In this document: positions 1 to 8,229 of the stretch, one piece after another
How the letters are laid out: the number at the start of each line of letters is the position of its first letter
How positions within the stretch are numbered: position 1 is the stretch's first letter
The notes under the pieces: model-generated
Told to the model about the DNA's origin: nothing
Database searches by the model: none
Seen by the model: the letters and a program-made list of their open reading frames with translations, nothing else
Assembly (NCBI GenBank): GCA_003215435.1
Contig: QCKJ01000001.1
Span: forward strand, 186,001 to 250,000
Length of the DNA stretch: 64,000 nt
DNA from: Prochlorococcus sp. AG-409-M05
Lineage (GTDB): Bacteria > Cyanobacteriota > Cyanobacteriia > PCC-6307 > Cyanobiaceae
Direction of reading: 5' to 3'
Translations under genes and position numbers: made by a program

Positions 1-3000
1 TCTTCGAGAAAGGTCGGCTAGGCCCAGGGCAAATGCTCGCAGTTGATCTAGAAAACAATCGTCTTTTAAGAAACTGGGAAGTCAAACAACAAATTGCTTC
101 ACGTTTCCCATATAAGAAATGGGTTGAGAGCAATCGCCGAACCTTATGTTTTCAACCATGGAAGACAGAAAAGCTCTTTACGAGCAATGATTTACTCCAA
201 AAACAGACTGCATACGGTTTTACTTCTGAAGACTTTGATCTAGTAATCGATGCGATGGCAAGCACTGGCAAAGAACCAACCTTTTGCATGGGAGATGACA
301 TCCCTTTAGCCATTCTTTCTGACAAGCCTCACCTTCTCTACGACTACTTCAAACAACGATTTGCCCAAGTCACAAACCCCCCTATTGACCCTTTAAGAGA
401 GAAGCTTGTGATGAGTCTTGAAATGAATCTCGGTAAAAGAGCTTCATCACTGCGTCCAGAGTCAAGTGCAGCCTCAGTAGTTCATATAAAAAATCCAATT
501 CTTAATGAAGCAGAACTCTCAGAATTAACTAAACAAGACCTTATTTCAAAAACTATTTCAACCTTATTCCCCATAAGTGATGGACCTGAGGGTCTAAAAA
601 ATGCCCTTACAAAACTATGTGAAGAAACTGAAGCAGCTATTCGCAACGGTTGTCAAATCATTGTTCTTTCAGATCGTGATGTTAGTGCAGAAAAAACTTA
701 TATCCCTCCACTTTTAGCTATTGGGACAGTTCATCATCACCTACTTAACAAAAAACTAAGGCTCAATGCATCGTTGATAATTGACACGGCTCAGTGCTGG
801 AGTACCCACCATTTCGCTTGTCTCATAGGGTATGGCGCAAGTGCAATTTGTCCCTGGCTCACATGGGAAACAACCCGGCACTGGTGGTACAGCTTAAAAA
901 TTCAAAAACAAATTGAAAGCGGGAAAATTTCTTCTTTAAGCATCGAAGAATCTCAAGCGAACCTACGAAACGCCTTAGAAAATGGCCTGAGAAAAATATT
1001 GTCCAAAATCGGGATTTCTCTCCTATCCAGCTATCACGGTGCTCAAATCTTCGAAGCTATTGGCATAGGGGCTGACCTAATTGAGCTTGCTTTCAAAGGA
1101 ACGACCAGCAGAGTTGCAGGGCTTAGCTTGAGGGACTTAGCCAATGAAACACTCTCATTTCACTCAAAGGCTTTTCCTGAACTCAAAACTTCCAAGCTTG
1201 AGTTTATGGGGTTTGTTCAATATCGAAGCTCTGGTGAATTTCACCTCAATTCACCAGAAATCTCTAAAGCACTTCACTCTGCAGTAAAAGCAGGGCCTAA
1301 ATATGACCACTTTTCTACCTATCAAACTCTTCTTGAGAACAGGCCAGTCACTGCTCTAAGAGATCTCCTTGCATTTCGAAAAACCACCAATCCACTACCA
1401 CTGGATCAGGTGGAAAGTGTTGAAAGCATATGCCTGCGCTTTTGCACAGGAGGCATGTCTTTAGGAGCTCTCTCTAGAGAAGCTCATGAAGTCTTAGCTG
1501 TAGCAATGAACCGCATTGGGGGCAAAAGCAACAGCGGAGAAGGAGGAGAAGACCCTCAAAGATTCAAGGTTTTGGAAGATGTAGGCAAAGATTCATGCTC
1601 AAAAACTCTTCCAAGTATTAAAGGATTACGGAATGGAGATACTGCTTGTTCTGCTATTAAACAAATTGCCTCCGGCCGCTTCGGTGTAACTCCTGAGTAT
1701 CTAAGAAGTGGAAAACAACTAGAAATCAAAGTCGCACAAGGAGCAAAGCCAGGTGAGGGAGGTCAATTACCAGGACCAAAAGTAGATAGATATATCGCCA
1801 AACTAAGAAATAGCAAACCAGGAGTCGCCCTCATCTCGCCTCCACCACATCATGACATCTATTCAATTGAAGATTTAGCTCAGCTGATCCACGATCTTCA
1901 TCAAGTTCATCCTGCTGCAAAAGTAAGTGTGAAACTAGTTGCGGAAATAGGAATTGGCACCATTGCTGCTGGAGTAGCAAAAGCGAATGCAGATGTCATA
2001 CAAATCTCTGGGCATGATGGCGGCACTGGCGCATCACCCCTTAGCTCAATTAAGCATGCCGGCGGACCCTGGGAACTTGGCCTTACAGAAGTACATAGAT
2101 CATTAATTGAAAACGGCTTGCGTGATCGAGTACTGCTTCGTGCTGATGGTGGCTTGAAAACTGGCTGGGATGTTGTTATGGCTGCTTTACTCGGCGCAGA
2201 AGAGTATGGTTTCGGATCAATCGCAATGATTGCAGAGGGATGCATTATGGCCCGCGTATGTCACACAAATAAGTGCCCCGTTGGAGTAGCTACTCAACAA
2301 GAGTTTCTACGAAAAAGATTCACTGGCCTCCCAGAACATGTTGAGAACTTCTTCATTTTTGTTGCAGAAGAAGTCAGGCATATAATGAGTCACCTTGGGA
2401 TTGCGAAGCTTGAGGATCTTATCGGGCGAACAGATTTACTTGAACCTAGAGAAGTTACACTTACTAAGACTCAAAAATTAGACCTTACAAGTCTTTTAAA
2501 TGGAAATAATTCTTCTCAAGATCGTACATGGCTCTATCACGATAAAGAAGCACATGGCAATGGAGAAATCCTCGAAAATAAACTACTTGAAGATCAAGAG
2601 TTCCTCGATGCTATAAAAAACCATAAACAATTAAGTCGATCGCTAAAGATTACCAATACTGACAGAAGTGTTTGCGCAAGAATCTCTGGAGAAATCGCAC
2701 AAGTACATGGCAATAAAGGGTTTAAAGGAGATATTAACCTTACATTTAATGGTGCAGCTGGTCAAAGCTTTGGAGCATTTTTATTGGATAGGATGAAGGT
2801 AAAACTTGTGGGCGAAGCAAACGATTATGTAGGCAAATGCATTAATGGTGGTTGCATAACTATTGTCCCCCCTCAAGAAAATGAGACTTCTGGCAACCAG
2901 GTAATACTTGGGAACACCTGCCTCTATGGAGCAACAGGAGGAGAACTCTTTGCCTTAGGAAGAGCCGGCGAACGTTTTGCAGTCCGCAATAGTGGCGCCA

Positions 3001-3350
3001 GAGCAGTTATCGAAGGTGCTGGTGATCATTGCTGCGAATACATGACTGGCGGTGTAGTTGCTGTCCTAGGCAGCACTGGCCGAAACGTTGCTGCAGGAAT
3101 GACAGGTGGATTGGTTTTTCTTCTAGAAGAAGAGCAAAAAGTTAGCGACCTGGTCAATAAAGAAATTGTCGACATTGTTGAAATCACTAATATTCAACAA
3201 GAGACAGTCCTTAATTCCCTTTTGAATAATTATCTAAACCAAACAAAGAGCCTCAAAGCCAAAGCAATACTTCTTGATTGGGACTTCTGGAAAGAGAAAT
3301 TCAAATTGCTTGTCCCTCCTAGTGAGAGAGAGAATATAGGTCTACTTTAA
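1..3350 (+). CDS. glsF: Ferredoxin-dependent glutamate synthase, 5'-truncated by the window
   Basis: Makes two glutamates from glutamine and 2-oxoglutarate, the second half of the GS-GOGAT nitrogen assimilation route. The reading frame is open from the first bases (frame of position 3, reading [15 protein letters not shown]), so the true start and the N-terminal glutaminase domain lie upstream of the window; about 1115 residues are present. Visible are the central domain, the FMN/2-oxoglutarate barrel ([21 protein letters not shown] near nt 2020-2080), the 3Fe-4S cysteines in [15 protein letters not shown] (nt 2239-2283), and the C-terminal GXGXG beta-helix (about nt 2690-3120). No small NADPH-binding GltD subunit is adjacent, which fits the ferredoxin-dependent form usual in cyanobacteria; the electron donor is an inference. 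It is followed 23 nt later by a YciI-like gene with which it may be cotranscribed. Confidence 0.93.
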   Translation, partial: FEKGRLGPGQMLAVDLENNRLLRNWEVKQQIASRFPYKKWVESNRRTLCFQPWKTEKLFTSNDLLQKQTAYGFTSEDFDLVIDAMASTGKEPTFCMGDDIPLAILSDKPHLLYDYFKQRFAQVTNPPIDPLREKLVMSLEMNLGKRASSLRPESSAASVVHIKNPILNEAELSELTKQDLISKTISTLFPISDGPEGLKNALTKLCEETEAAIRNGCQIIVLSDRDVSAEKTYIPPLLAIGTVHHHLLNKKLRLNASLIIDTAQCWSTHHFACLIGYGASAICPWLTWETTRHWWYSLKIQKQIESGKISSLSIEESQANLRNALENGLRKILSKIGISLLSSYHGAQIFEAIGIGADLIELAFKGTTSRVAGLSLRDLANETLSFHSKAFPELKTSKLEFMGFVQYRSSGEFHLNSPEISKALHSAVKAGPKYDHFSTYQTLLENRPVTALRDLLAFRKTTNPLPLDQVESVESICLRFCTGGMSLGALSREAHEVLAVAMNRIGGKSNSGEGGEDPQRFKVLEDVGKDSCSKTLPSIKGLRNGDTACSAIKQIASGRFGVTPEYLRSGKQLEIKVAQGAKPGEGGQLPGPKVDRYIAKLRNSKPGVALISPPPHHDIYSIEDLAQLIHDLHQVHPAAKVSVKLVAEIGIGTIAAGVAKANADVIQISGHDGGTGASPLSSIKHAGGPWELGLTEVHRSLIENGLRDRVLLRADGGLKTGWDVVMAALLGAEEYGFGSIAMIAEGCIMARVCHTNKCPVGVATQQEFLRKRFTGLPEHVENFFIFVAEEVRHIMSHLGIAKLEDLIGRTDLLEPREVTLTKTQKLDLTSLLNGNNSSQDRTWLYHDKEAHGNGEILENKLLEDQEFLDAIKNHKQLSRSLKITNTDRSVCARISGEIAQVHGNKGFKGDINLTFNGAAGQSFGAFLLDRMKVKLVGEANDYVGKCINGGCITIVPPQENETSGNQVILGNTCLYGATGGELFALGRAGERFAVRNSGARAVIEGAGDHCCEYMTGGVVAVLGSTGRNVAAGMTGGLVFLLEEEQKVSDLVNKEIVDIVEITNIQQETVLNSLLNNYLNQTKSLKAKAILLDWDFWKEKFKLLVPPSERENIGLL

Positions 3351-3373
3351 CCCAACTAATTCACTAATTAAGA

Positions 3374-3682
3374 ATGCCATTCTTTGTAAAGACTGAAACT
3401 TTTAAATCCGAGACTACATTAATGAAGAAAATAAAGAGAAAGCATCACTTAGCATCTCATCTCGAATGGGTGAAGAATCTAATTCATGAAGGAGTTGCGA
3501 TATCTAGTGGATATCTAGTTAACGAGAAAGGAGAACCTGGCGGAGGTGGATTGTTAGTCTTAGAGGCAAAATCTTTCCATGAAGCAAAAAAAATAATTGA
3601 GAAAGACCCTCTTATTGTTGAAGGTTTAGTAAACTGGAATCTTCAAGAATGGATTCCTGTTTCTGGCAAACTTGTTAGATAA
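3374..3682 (+). CDS. YciI-like protein
   Basis: A 102-residue protein resembling the YciI/DGPF ferredoxin-fold family: an N-terminal strand (MPFFVKTETF), a helix carrying a His (HHLASHLEWVKNLIHEG), a glycine-rich turn (GEPGGGGLLVLEAKS), a second helix (FHEAKKIIEKDPLI) and a final strand. Members are small dimeric proteins mostly without a known reaction, so no substrate is proposed. The gene starts 23 nt after the glutamate synthase stop and ends inside the stem of a terminator, so it is probably the last gene of that transcript. Family assignment rests on length and fold-like pattern only. Confidence 0.75.
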   Translation: MPFFVKTETFKSETTLMKKIKRKHHLASHLEWVKNLIHEGVAISSGYLVNEKGEPGGGGLLVLEAKSFHEAKKIIEKDPLIVEGLVNWNLQEWIPVSGKLVR

Positions 3683-3711
3683 TTAACGGGGATTGTTAAT
3701 TATCAATTTTT
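3678..3711 (+). terminator. Intrinsic terminator of glsF-yciI, embedded in two stop codons
   Basis: A perfect 10-bp inverted repeat (3678-3687 with 3695-3704, loop GGGGATT) is followed by AATTTTT. The arms contain the TAA of the YciI gene (3680-3682) and the end of the oppositely oriented lipA gene (stop at 3683-3685). The T-run is only on the forward side, so the terminator faces the glsF-yciI transcript. Confidence 0.75.
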
Positions 3712-4552
3712 GCACTTCTCCAGCATGATAACTACTTCTAGTTAATGGTGAGCTTATTACCTGCATGAAACCCATATCTTCTTCTCCTACTCTACGGAAA
3801 AACTCAAATTGCTCAGGAGTAACATATCTATCAACAGCTAAATGCTTTTGCCCAGGAGAGAGATACTGTCCAATAGTCAAAATATCAACCTGATTACTAC
3901 GTAAATCAGCCATGACTTCTAATACTTCCTCATTATTTTCTCCAAGACCAACCATTAGCCCTGACTTGGTGTATACCTTTGGCGAGTGATTTCTAACTGC
4001 TTTCAAAAGGTCTAATGATCTTTGATAGACCCCTTGAGGCCTAACGCGCTTATAAAGCCTGGGAACCGTCTCAATATTGTGGTTTAGGACCTCGGGAGAA
4101 GCCTCCAAAACAGTTGTTAGCGCCTGATAGCTTCCACAAAAATCAGGAATTAGAAGCTCAATAGTTGTCTTAGGGGATCTCTCTCTTACAGATTTTATAC
4201 ATCTCACAAATTGACTGGCTCCTCCATCATCTAAATCATCTCGGTTCACTGAAGTAATAACAACATGGCCAAGTCTCATTCTGAAAACAGCTTCGCCAAG
4301 ACGGCCAGGCTCAGTTGGGTCAATTGGTTTCAAATTTTTTTCGAAGTCAATATCACAATATGGGCAGGCTCTGGAACACCCCGGTCCCAAAATCAGGAAA
4401 GTTGCTGTTCCATTGCCAAAACACTCTCCAATATTTGGACAGCTTGCCTCTTGGCAAACAGTATTGAGGTTTAAATCAAAAAGAAGATCAGCTACTTTGC
4501 CAATCCGCTCATTTTGAGGTGCTTTTACACGTAACCAATTTGGCTTTAGCAA
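3683..4552 (-). CDS. lipA: Lipoyl synthase
   Basis: Radical SAM enzyme that inserts two sulfurs into octanoyl groups bound to the E2 and GCV-H proteins. Both iron-sulfur binding sets are visible: the auxiliary-cluster cysteines in [12 protein letters not shown] (residues 33, 38, 44) and the radical SAM triad in CSRACPYC (59, 63, 66). The conserved RSSYHAGE serine near the C-terminus, which ligates the auxiliary cluster, is also present. At 289 residues the length is normal. The start is TTG at 4552 after a GGAAG element; no in-frame ATG gives a better N-terminus. The gene converges on the YciI-like gene with no intergenic space. The neighbouring tRNA and cobalamin genes show no functional link. 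Confidence 0.95.
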   Translation of the reverse strand: MLKPNWLRVKAPQNERIGKVADLLFDLNLNTVCQEASCPNIGECFGNGTATFLILGPGCSRACPYCDIDFEKNLKPIDPTEPGRLGEAVFRMRLGHVVITSVNRDDLDDGGASQFVRCIKSVRERSPKTTIELLIPDFCGSYQALTTVLEASPEVLNHNIETVPRLYKRVRPQGVYQRSLDLLKAVRNHSPKVYTKSGLMVGLGENNEEVLEVMADLRSNQVDILTIGQYLSPGQKHLAVDRYVTPEQFEFFRRVGEEDMGFMQVISSPLTRSSYHAGEVQKLIINNPR

Positions 4553-4641
4553 TTTCTTCCCGTTACCACACCTACTCTAGAAAAAAGAAAGAAAGTTATA
4601 CCCAAGATTGATTCTATTTTATTCTTTTATAGTCAAATTAA

Positions 4642-4715
4642 CGGGATGTAGCGCAGCTTGGTAGCGCACTTCGTTCGGGACGAAGGGGGCGCAGGTTCGA
4701 ATCCTGTCATCCCGA
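4642..4715 (+). tRNA. tRNA-Pro(CGG)
   Basis: A 74-nt cloverleaf with acceptor stem CGGGATG/CATCCCG, discriminator A, D-arm GCGCAGCTTGGTAGCGC, anticodon stem CTTCG/CGAAG around loop TTCGGGA (anticodon CGG), and T-arm GGTTCGAATCC. The CCA end is not encoded. It decodes CCG, expected to be rare in an AT-rich genome. Confidence 0.97.
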
Positions 4716-4732
4716 TTTATTAATGCAATTTT

Positions 4733-6589
4733 CTAATGCCTAAATGGGATATACCCCCTTAAGGTGACCATTTTCCCGTCTTTGACATAACTAGTGCTAT
4801 TTCCTACTAAAAGCAAAGTAAGCATATCCACTTCAGTTAATGGAAGATTGGCAAGGGTATGTAAGTGGATCTTTTCCCCTTCCCGTCCGAGCTGACGTGC
4901 AATTACAACTGGCGTGTTCCCTGACCGGTAAGCCTCAATAATTTCTAAAGCCTTTTTAAGCTGCCATTTTCTTCCCTCCGATTGTGGGTTGTATAAAGCA
5001 ATAACAAAATCTCCTTTAGCAGCATTCGTAAGTCGAGTCTCAATGGTGGTCCAAGGAGTCAATCTGTCACTCAAGCTAATGGTACAAAAATCCAACATCA
5101 AAGGAGCACCAACTTTTGATGCAGCAATTTGGACAGCTGTCAAACCTGGGTGAAATTGAAGAGCTGGACGGTTTTCTTCTTTGATCTCCAGCCATTGCTC
5201 AAGAACAAGTCCAGCCATTCCATAAATACCGCTATCGCCTGATGAAACCATTGCAACTCGGACACCTTCTTGGGCCAATTTCAACGCCTCGTTGCACCTT
5301 TCTGCCTCTTTCGTTAATTGCCCATTAATGCGAACCTGACAGGGGCGACGCAAAGGTTCCAAGAGGTCTAAATATCTTTTATATCCGATCCAAACTGCAC
5401 TTCTCGCCAATGCAGCTCGGGCATCCTGAGTTAGATAAGACAAATCCCCAGGGCCACTTCCAACAAGATGTAATTCACCTAATTTCGGAGCGAATGGTCT
5501 TTTTGATTCTGTAATCGCAATTGTCAGCGCGCCGTTCTCATGTTTCTTAGAGTGAAAAATCTGCTTTTCTCTTCTTAAAATGCCACCTTCACCTGCAGCC
5601 AATAGTGCAGCAGCTTCAGCGACTGAAGGCGTCCCTACTTCAGCCTGAACTAAAGAAGACGGGTTAGGAGCTTTAATTACAGAGAGCTCCTCAGGTGTAA
5701 AAAGCTTTAATGGCCAACCTCTTTCAGAAACAATTTTAAGTAAAGAGGGTTCATCGTTTTTAAGAGCAATTGTTGCCACACCAGCTACAGCATTCATTGA
5801 TAAATTTGCTGCTGTGAAAGCTTCCAACAAAGCTCGCGTGAAAAGATCATGACTAGTATTACGTTCACATCCAATCCCAATCCAAAGCGTTGCAGGGTGC
5901 CAAGAACAATTCGTTGTTAAATAAGGGCCAATGTTCAACTTTTTAACAAGGCCATTCAGTTCACTGGAAGTCTTTTGAAAAATTCCTTTTGCTGCATCAG
6001 AGCGTTGCCATAGATCCGAGCCTGAGGATTGGTCAAATATCAAGGTCTCGCCACGAGCCTGAGCAAAAGAAAGCTCATTCCACACTTTTGAATCTCCTGA
6101 TCGTTTCCATCCCCAATCAGATCCAAAGCCATCTACTGCCAAGCGTCCCTGACTACTGGAATCTGCTGTTAGCACAGCTATACCGCCAAACTCTTCTGCC
6201 AATTGCAAAGCAATTGACTCGGCGCCAGAGCGATGCCCCCCAAGCAAAGGGACAAAAACTTGTGCCTTCGCATCTAGAACAAGCACAGCTGGATCTTCGT
6301 CTTTATTCTTTAATCGCGGTGCAACCAATCTTGTAACAGCAGATATAGCTCCAACAATGATTATCAAGCCTTTAGGATGCCAGCTTTGATCAATCAGATC
6401 TCTTGCGGAAGCAACTAAAAAATCACCAGATGAACTTCCTAAAGCTGATGCTGCTGAAGGAGTCAAGGCTATTTCCTCTACATAAGCCCTTTCTTTCAAC
6501 CTTTTAATCAAAGGCAACGCACTAGCAGAAAACCCCAGAGCAATGCTTTTAGAAAAAGTATTTAAATCAACTTTAGGTTTAAGGTCCAA
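4733..6589 (-). CDS. cobJ: CbiG-CobJ fusion: cobalamin ring-contraction protein
   Basis: The 618-residue protein joins two consecutive steps of corrin synthesis. Residues 1 to about 340 resemble CbiG (cobalt-precorrin-5A hydrolase family; IIIVGAISAVTRLVAPRL and GGHRSGAESIALQLAE in the N-terminal part, IGIGCERNT and VATIALKNDEPSLL in the C-terminal part). Residues from about 368 are a SAM-dependent tetrapyrrole methyltransferase of the precorrin-3B C17 type (LHLVGSGPGDLSYLTQDA; SSGDSGIYGMAGLV; HPGLTAVQIAASKVGAP). Such fusions are known in marine cyanobacteria. A second cobalamin-type gene, a CobO-like tandem protein, lies at about 50 kb. The ATP-grasp or chelatase steps are not in this window. 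Confidence 0.92.
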   Translation of the reverse strand: MDLKPKVDLNTFSKSIALGFSASALPLIKRLKERAYVEEIALTPSAASALGSSSGDFLVASARDLIDQSWHPKGLIIIVGAISAVTRLVAPRLKNKDEDPAVLVLDAKAQVFVPLLGGHRSGAESIALQLAEEFGGIAVLTADSSSQGRLAVDGFGSDWGWKRSGDSKVWNELSFAQARGETLIFDQSSGSDLWQRSDAAKGIFQKTSSELNGLVKKLNIGPYLTTNCSWHPATLWIGIGCERNTSHDLFTRALLEAFTAANLSMNAVAGVATIALKNDEPSLLKIVSERGWPLKLFTPEELSVIKAPNPSSLVQAEVGTPSVAEAAALLAAGEGGILRREKQIFHSKKHENGALTIAITESKRPFAPKLGELHLVGSGPGDLSYLTQDARAALARSAVWIGYKRYLDLLEPLRRPCQVRINGQLTKEAERCNEALKLAQEGVRVAMVSSGDSGIYGMAGLVLEQWLEIKEENRPALQFHPGLTAVQIAASKVGAPLMLDFCTISLSDRLTPWTTIETRLTNAAKGDFVIALYNPQSEGRKWQLKKALEIIEAYRSGNTPVVIARQLGREGEKIHLHTLANLPLTEVDMLTLLLVGNSTSYVKDGKMVTLRGYIPFRH

Positions 6590-6791
6590 ACTCTCAAAAA
6601 AAAAACTTTAGTAAGCAGCTAATTCGTTTATCCTAGGCAAAATCGAACTGAGTCTTTAACTTATTTAAGCCTTCTCCAAAAGAAGTCTCGCTTAATAATC
6701 TAGGATTCTTTTATTATATTGTCAGGCAGAGTTCCCTACATTGAGAACGAGACTTTTATGAGGCAGACCTGACTGTTGTTTTTAATTTGTT

Positions 6792-7760
6792 CTAAGGGTT
6801 TGACTGACCTAGAAATTTAGAAATCTCTTCTTCAGTAATTTTCGATTGCATCCAAATAGGTTCTATAGACTTACTTTTAGAAACTTCTCTTAAAAAATTA
6901 TTAAAAACAGGGTGAATAGGGTCTCCAAACGAATCAATCAATTCGAACTGGACAATATTTTTTTGTTCTGCATTAGTATTAACCCAGATAGCTTCTGGCC
7001 TTGTCATAAGAAAGCTTTTCCCATTAACAGAAATCCTTAAATGCCAAAGCAAATCATTCTCATTGATATTTTGAATTGGTGCATTCCAAATCAAAGAATC
7101 AATTAAAAGCGGCTGAAAAGGAGAAGACTCAAATGGGCTGGTAACCATAATCCAAGGCATATCAGATGATGGCTGAGTTCCAATCAATTGTTTTACTGAA
7201 TGAATCTGAAACTGAAAACTTGAATTAGGTTTCTTAACAGCCTCACCCCATGGATATGACGCATAAGCCCCTATTCTGTGGCTCCCAGGGCTTAGCCTTT
7301 TCATAGGGATTTCTATTTTATTGTCTTCTGCAGTAGCTATTCGGATTGGCTCCTCCTCATCGAGTTGAATGACCAAATGAGGTCCTAAACCAACTTCGGG
7401 ATCATTTGCCAAAGGCCAATCTTTCAGCTCAAAAATCAAATTCCAACTCTCTCCTGGAATAACAGATCCTGGAGAAGGATTTAATAATTTGACCTGCGGA
7501 TCATATTCATCAAGCCTCTTTCTCAATTGCTGAACAGCCCCAGGAGGCGGCACCTCTTCTAACTGACTATCAACTTCATCATTAAGTAATGCAGAAGAAA
7601 TGGTTTCATTCTGTCCACCATTAAACGTAATCTGGGGGTCTTCAACGGCATTTACAGAAGAAATGCAGAAAAACGAGATAAATGCAGTTATACAAAGAAT
7701 TTTGAAGACCTCAAAATACCTCAAGAATAAAAAGAAATTTATTCGGAAAAGTTTTCTCAT
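6792..7760 (-). CDS. Secreted or membrane-anchored hypothetical protein upstream of psaA
   Basis: I do not recognise a named family. The 322-residue protein starts with a basic, strongly hydrophobic segment ending ISSVNA, a likely signal peptide or anchor. After it come an acidic linker (VDSQLEEVPPPGAVQQLRKRLDEYDPQVKLL) and a beta-rich body with repeated Ig-like strand patterns such as GPHLVIQLDEEEPI, SPGSHRIGAYASYPWGEA and WHLRISVNGKSFL. It is probably exported to the periplasm or thylakoid lumen. The start chosen is ATG at 7760; a TTG at 7781 would add seven residues. It runs divergently from psaA with a long gap between. About 200 nt without a recognisable gene separate it from cobJ. Confidence 0.7.
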   Translation of the reverse strand: MRKLFRINFFLFLRYFEVFKILCITAFISFFCISSVNAVEDPQITFNGGQNETISSALLNDEVDSQLEEVPPPGAVQQLRKRLDEYDPQVKLLNPSPGSVIPGESWNLIFELKDWPLANDPEVGLGPHLVIQLDEEEPIRIATAEDNKIEIPMKRLSPGSHRIGAYASYPWGEAVKKPNSSFQFQIHSVKQLIGTQPSSDMPWIMVTSPFESSPFQPLLIDSLIWNAPIQNINENDLLWHLRISVNGKSFLMTRPEAIWVNTNAEQKNIVQFELIDSFGDPIHPVFNNFLREVSKSKSIEPIWMQSKITEEEISKFLGQSNP

Positions 7761-7933
7761 AAAGAGCCAGTTTGCATACAATAATAATAGATCTTAGAAG
7801 TTTTTTTTGTTTTGCAAAAGCTAGGTGATTTTCAATCCAAACCCTAATTGTAAAAGGGTTAATGGCATTCATTTGATTTTAACGAGAGAGGTATAAGCCT
7901 CGACCATTATGACATCAAATATATAGATGGTTT

Positions 7934-8107
7934 ATGAAGGGTCCTGCACCTCGTGAGAATGAACAAACAAGCCTTAAACAAATTCGCAAGCGTATAGAAC
8001 ATTTGTTACTTGCTTCAGAACTGAAAGGCTCTCGCCCTTATGCTTTCTGTAGCGGTCCCCTTATAGGGGCCCACTCGCTCCAGTGCTTAAAAGCGTTTTG
8101 TCTTTAA
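7934..8107 (+). CDS. Candidate 57-residue small ORF in front of psaA
   Basis: An ATG at 7934 opens a 57-codon frame ending TAA at 8105-8107. The first two thirds look protein-like: a charged amphipathic helix LKQIRKRIEHLLLASELKGS. The last third (CSGPLIGAHSLQCL) overlaps the first GC-rich hairpins of the psaA leader and looks less natural. There is no good Shine-Dalgarno sequence. It may be a real small protein, a leader peptide, or chance. I know no family for it. Confidence 0.35.
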   Translation: MKGPAPRENEQTSLKQIRKRIEHLLLASELKGSRPYAFCSGPLIGAHSLQCLKAFCL

Positions 8108-8229
8108 TTGCACTGGCGCCCGGACGCAATTTTGCCTAGGCAATATCGTTTCCGGGGCCCTTACATGCCTCCGGGCCTGTCCAAGGGGTGGCCCTCCACC
8201 TCGACCTCCGTACCTCGAGGAACCTCTCG
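8051..8229 (+). promoter_or_regulatory. Structured GC-rich 5' leader of psaA (psaA RNA motif candidate)
   Basis: Several stems can be drawn: GGTCCCC/GGGGCC (8054-8071), CCAGTGC/GCACTGG (8080-8086 with 8110-8116), the palindrome TTGCCTAGGCAA (8132-8143), GGGCCC/GGGCCT (8155-8160 with 8173-8178), and CCTCGA/TCGAGG (8199-8204 with 8215-8220). TCGAG (8215-8219) can instead pair with CTCGA (8226-8230), which covers the start codon's A. The GAGG at 8217-8220 is the only Shine-Dalgarno-like element, 9 nt before ATG 8230. A conserved psaA leader RNA has been described in Prochlorococcus and marine Synechococcus by comparative genomics; position and style match, but I cannot align it here. Confidence 0.65.

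Noticed and set aside
1907-2245. 112-codon reverse frame inside the glutamate synthase.
   Set aside because: Pro/Ser-rich shadow of a strongly conserved FMN domain.
5989-6336. 115-codon forward frame opposite cobJ.
   Set aside because: Antisense to the certain CbiG domain with no ribosome site or family pattern.
7870-7910. TTGATT and TATAAG as a psaA promoter.
   Set aside because: Spacing is only about 13 nt, too short for a sigma-70 type promoter.
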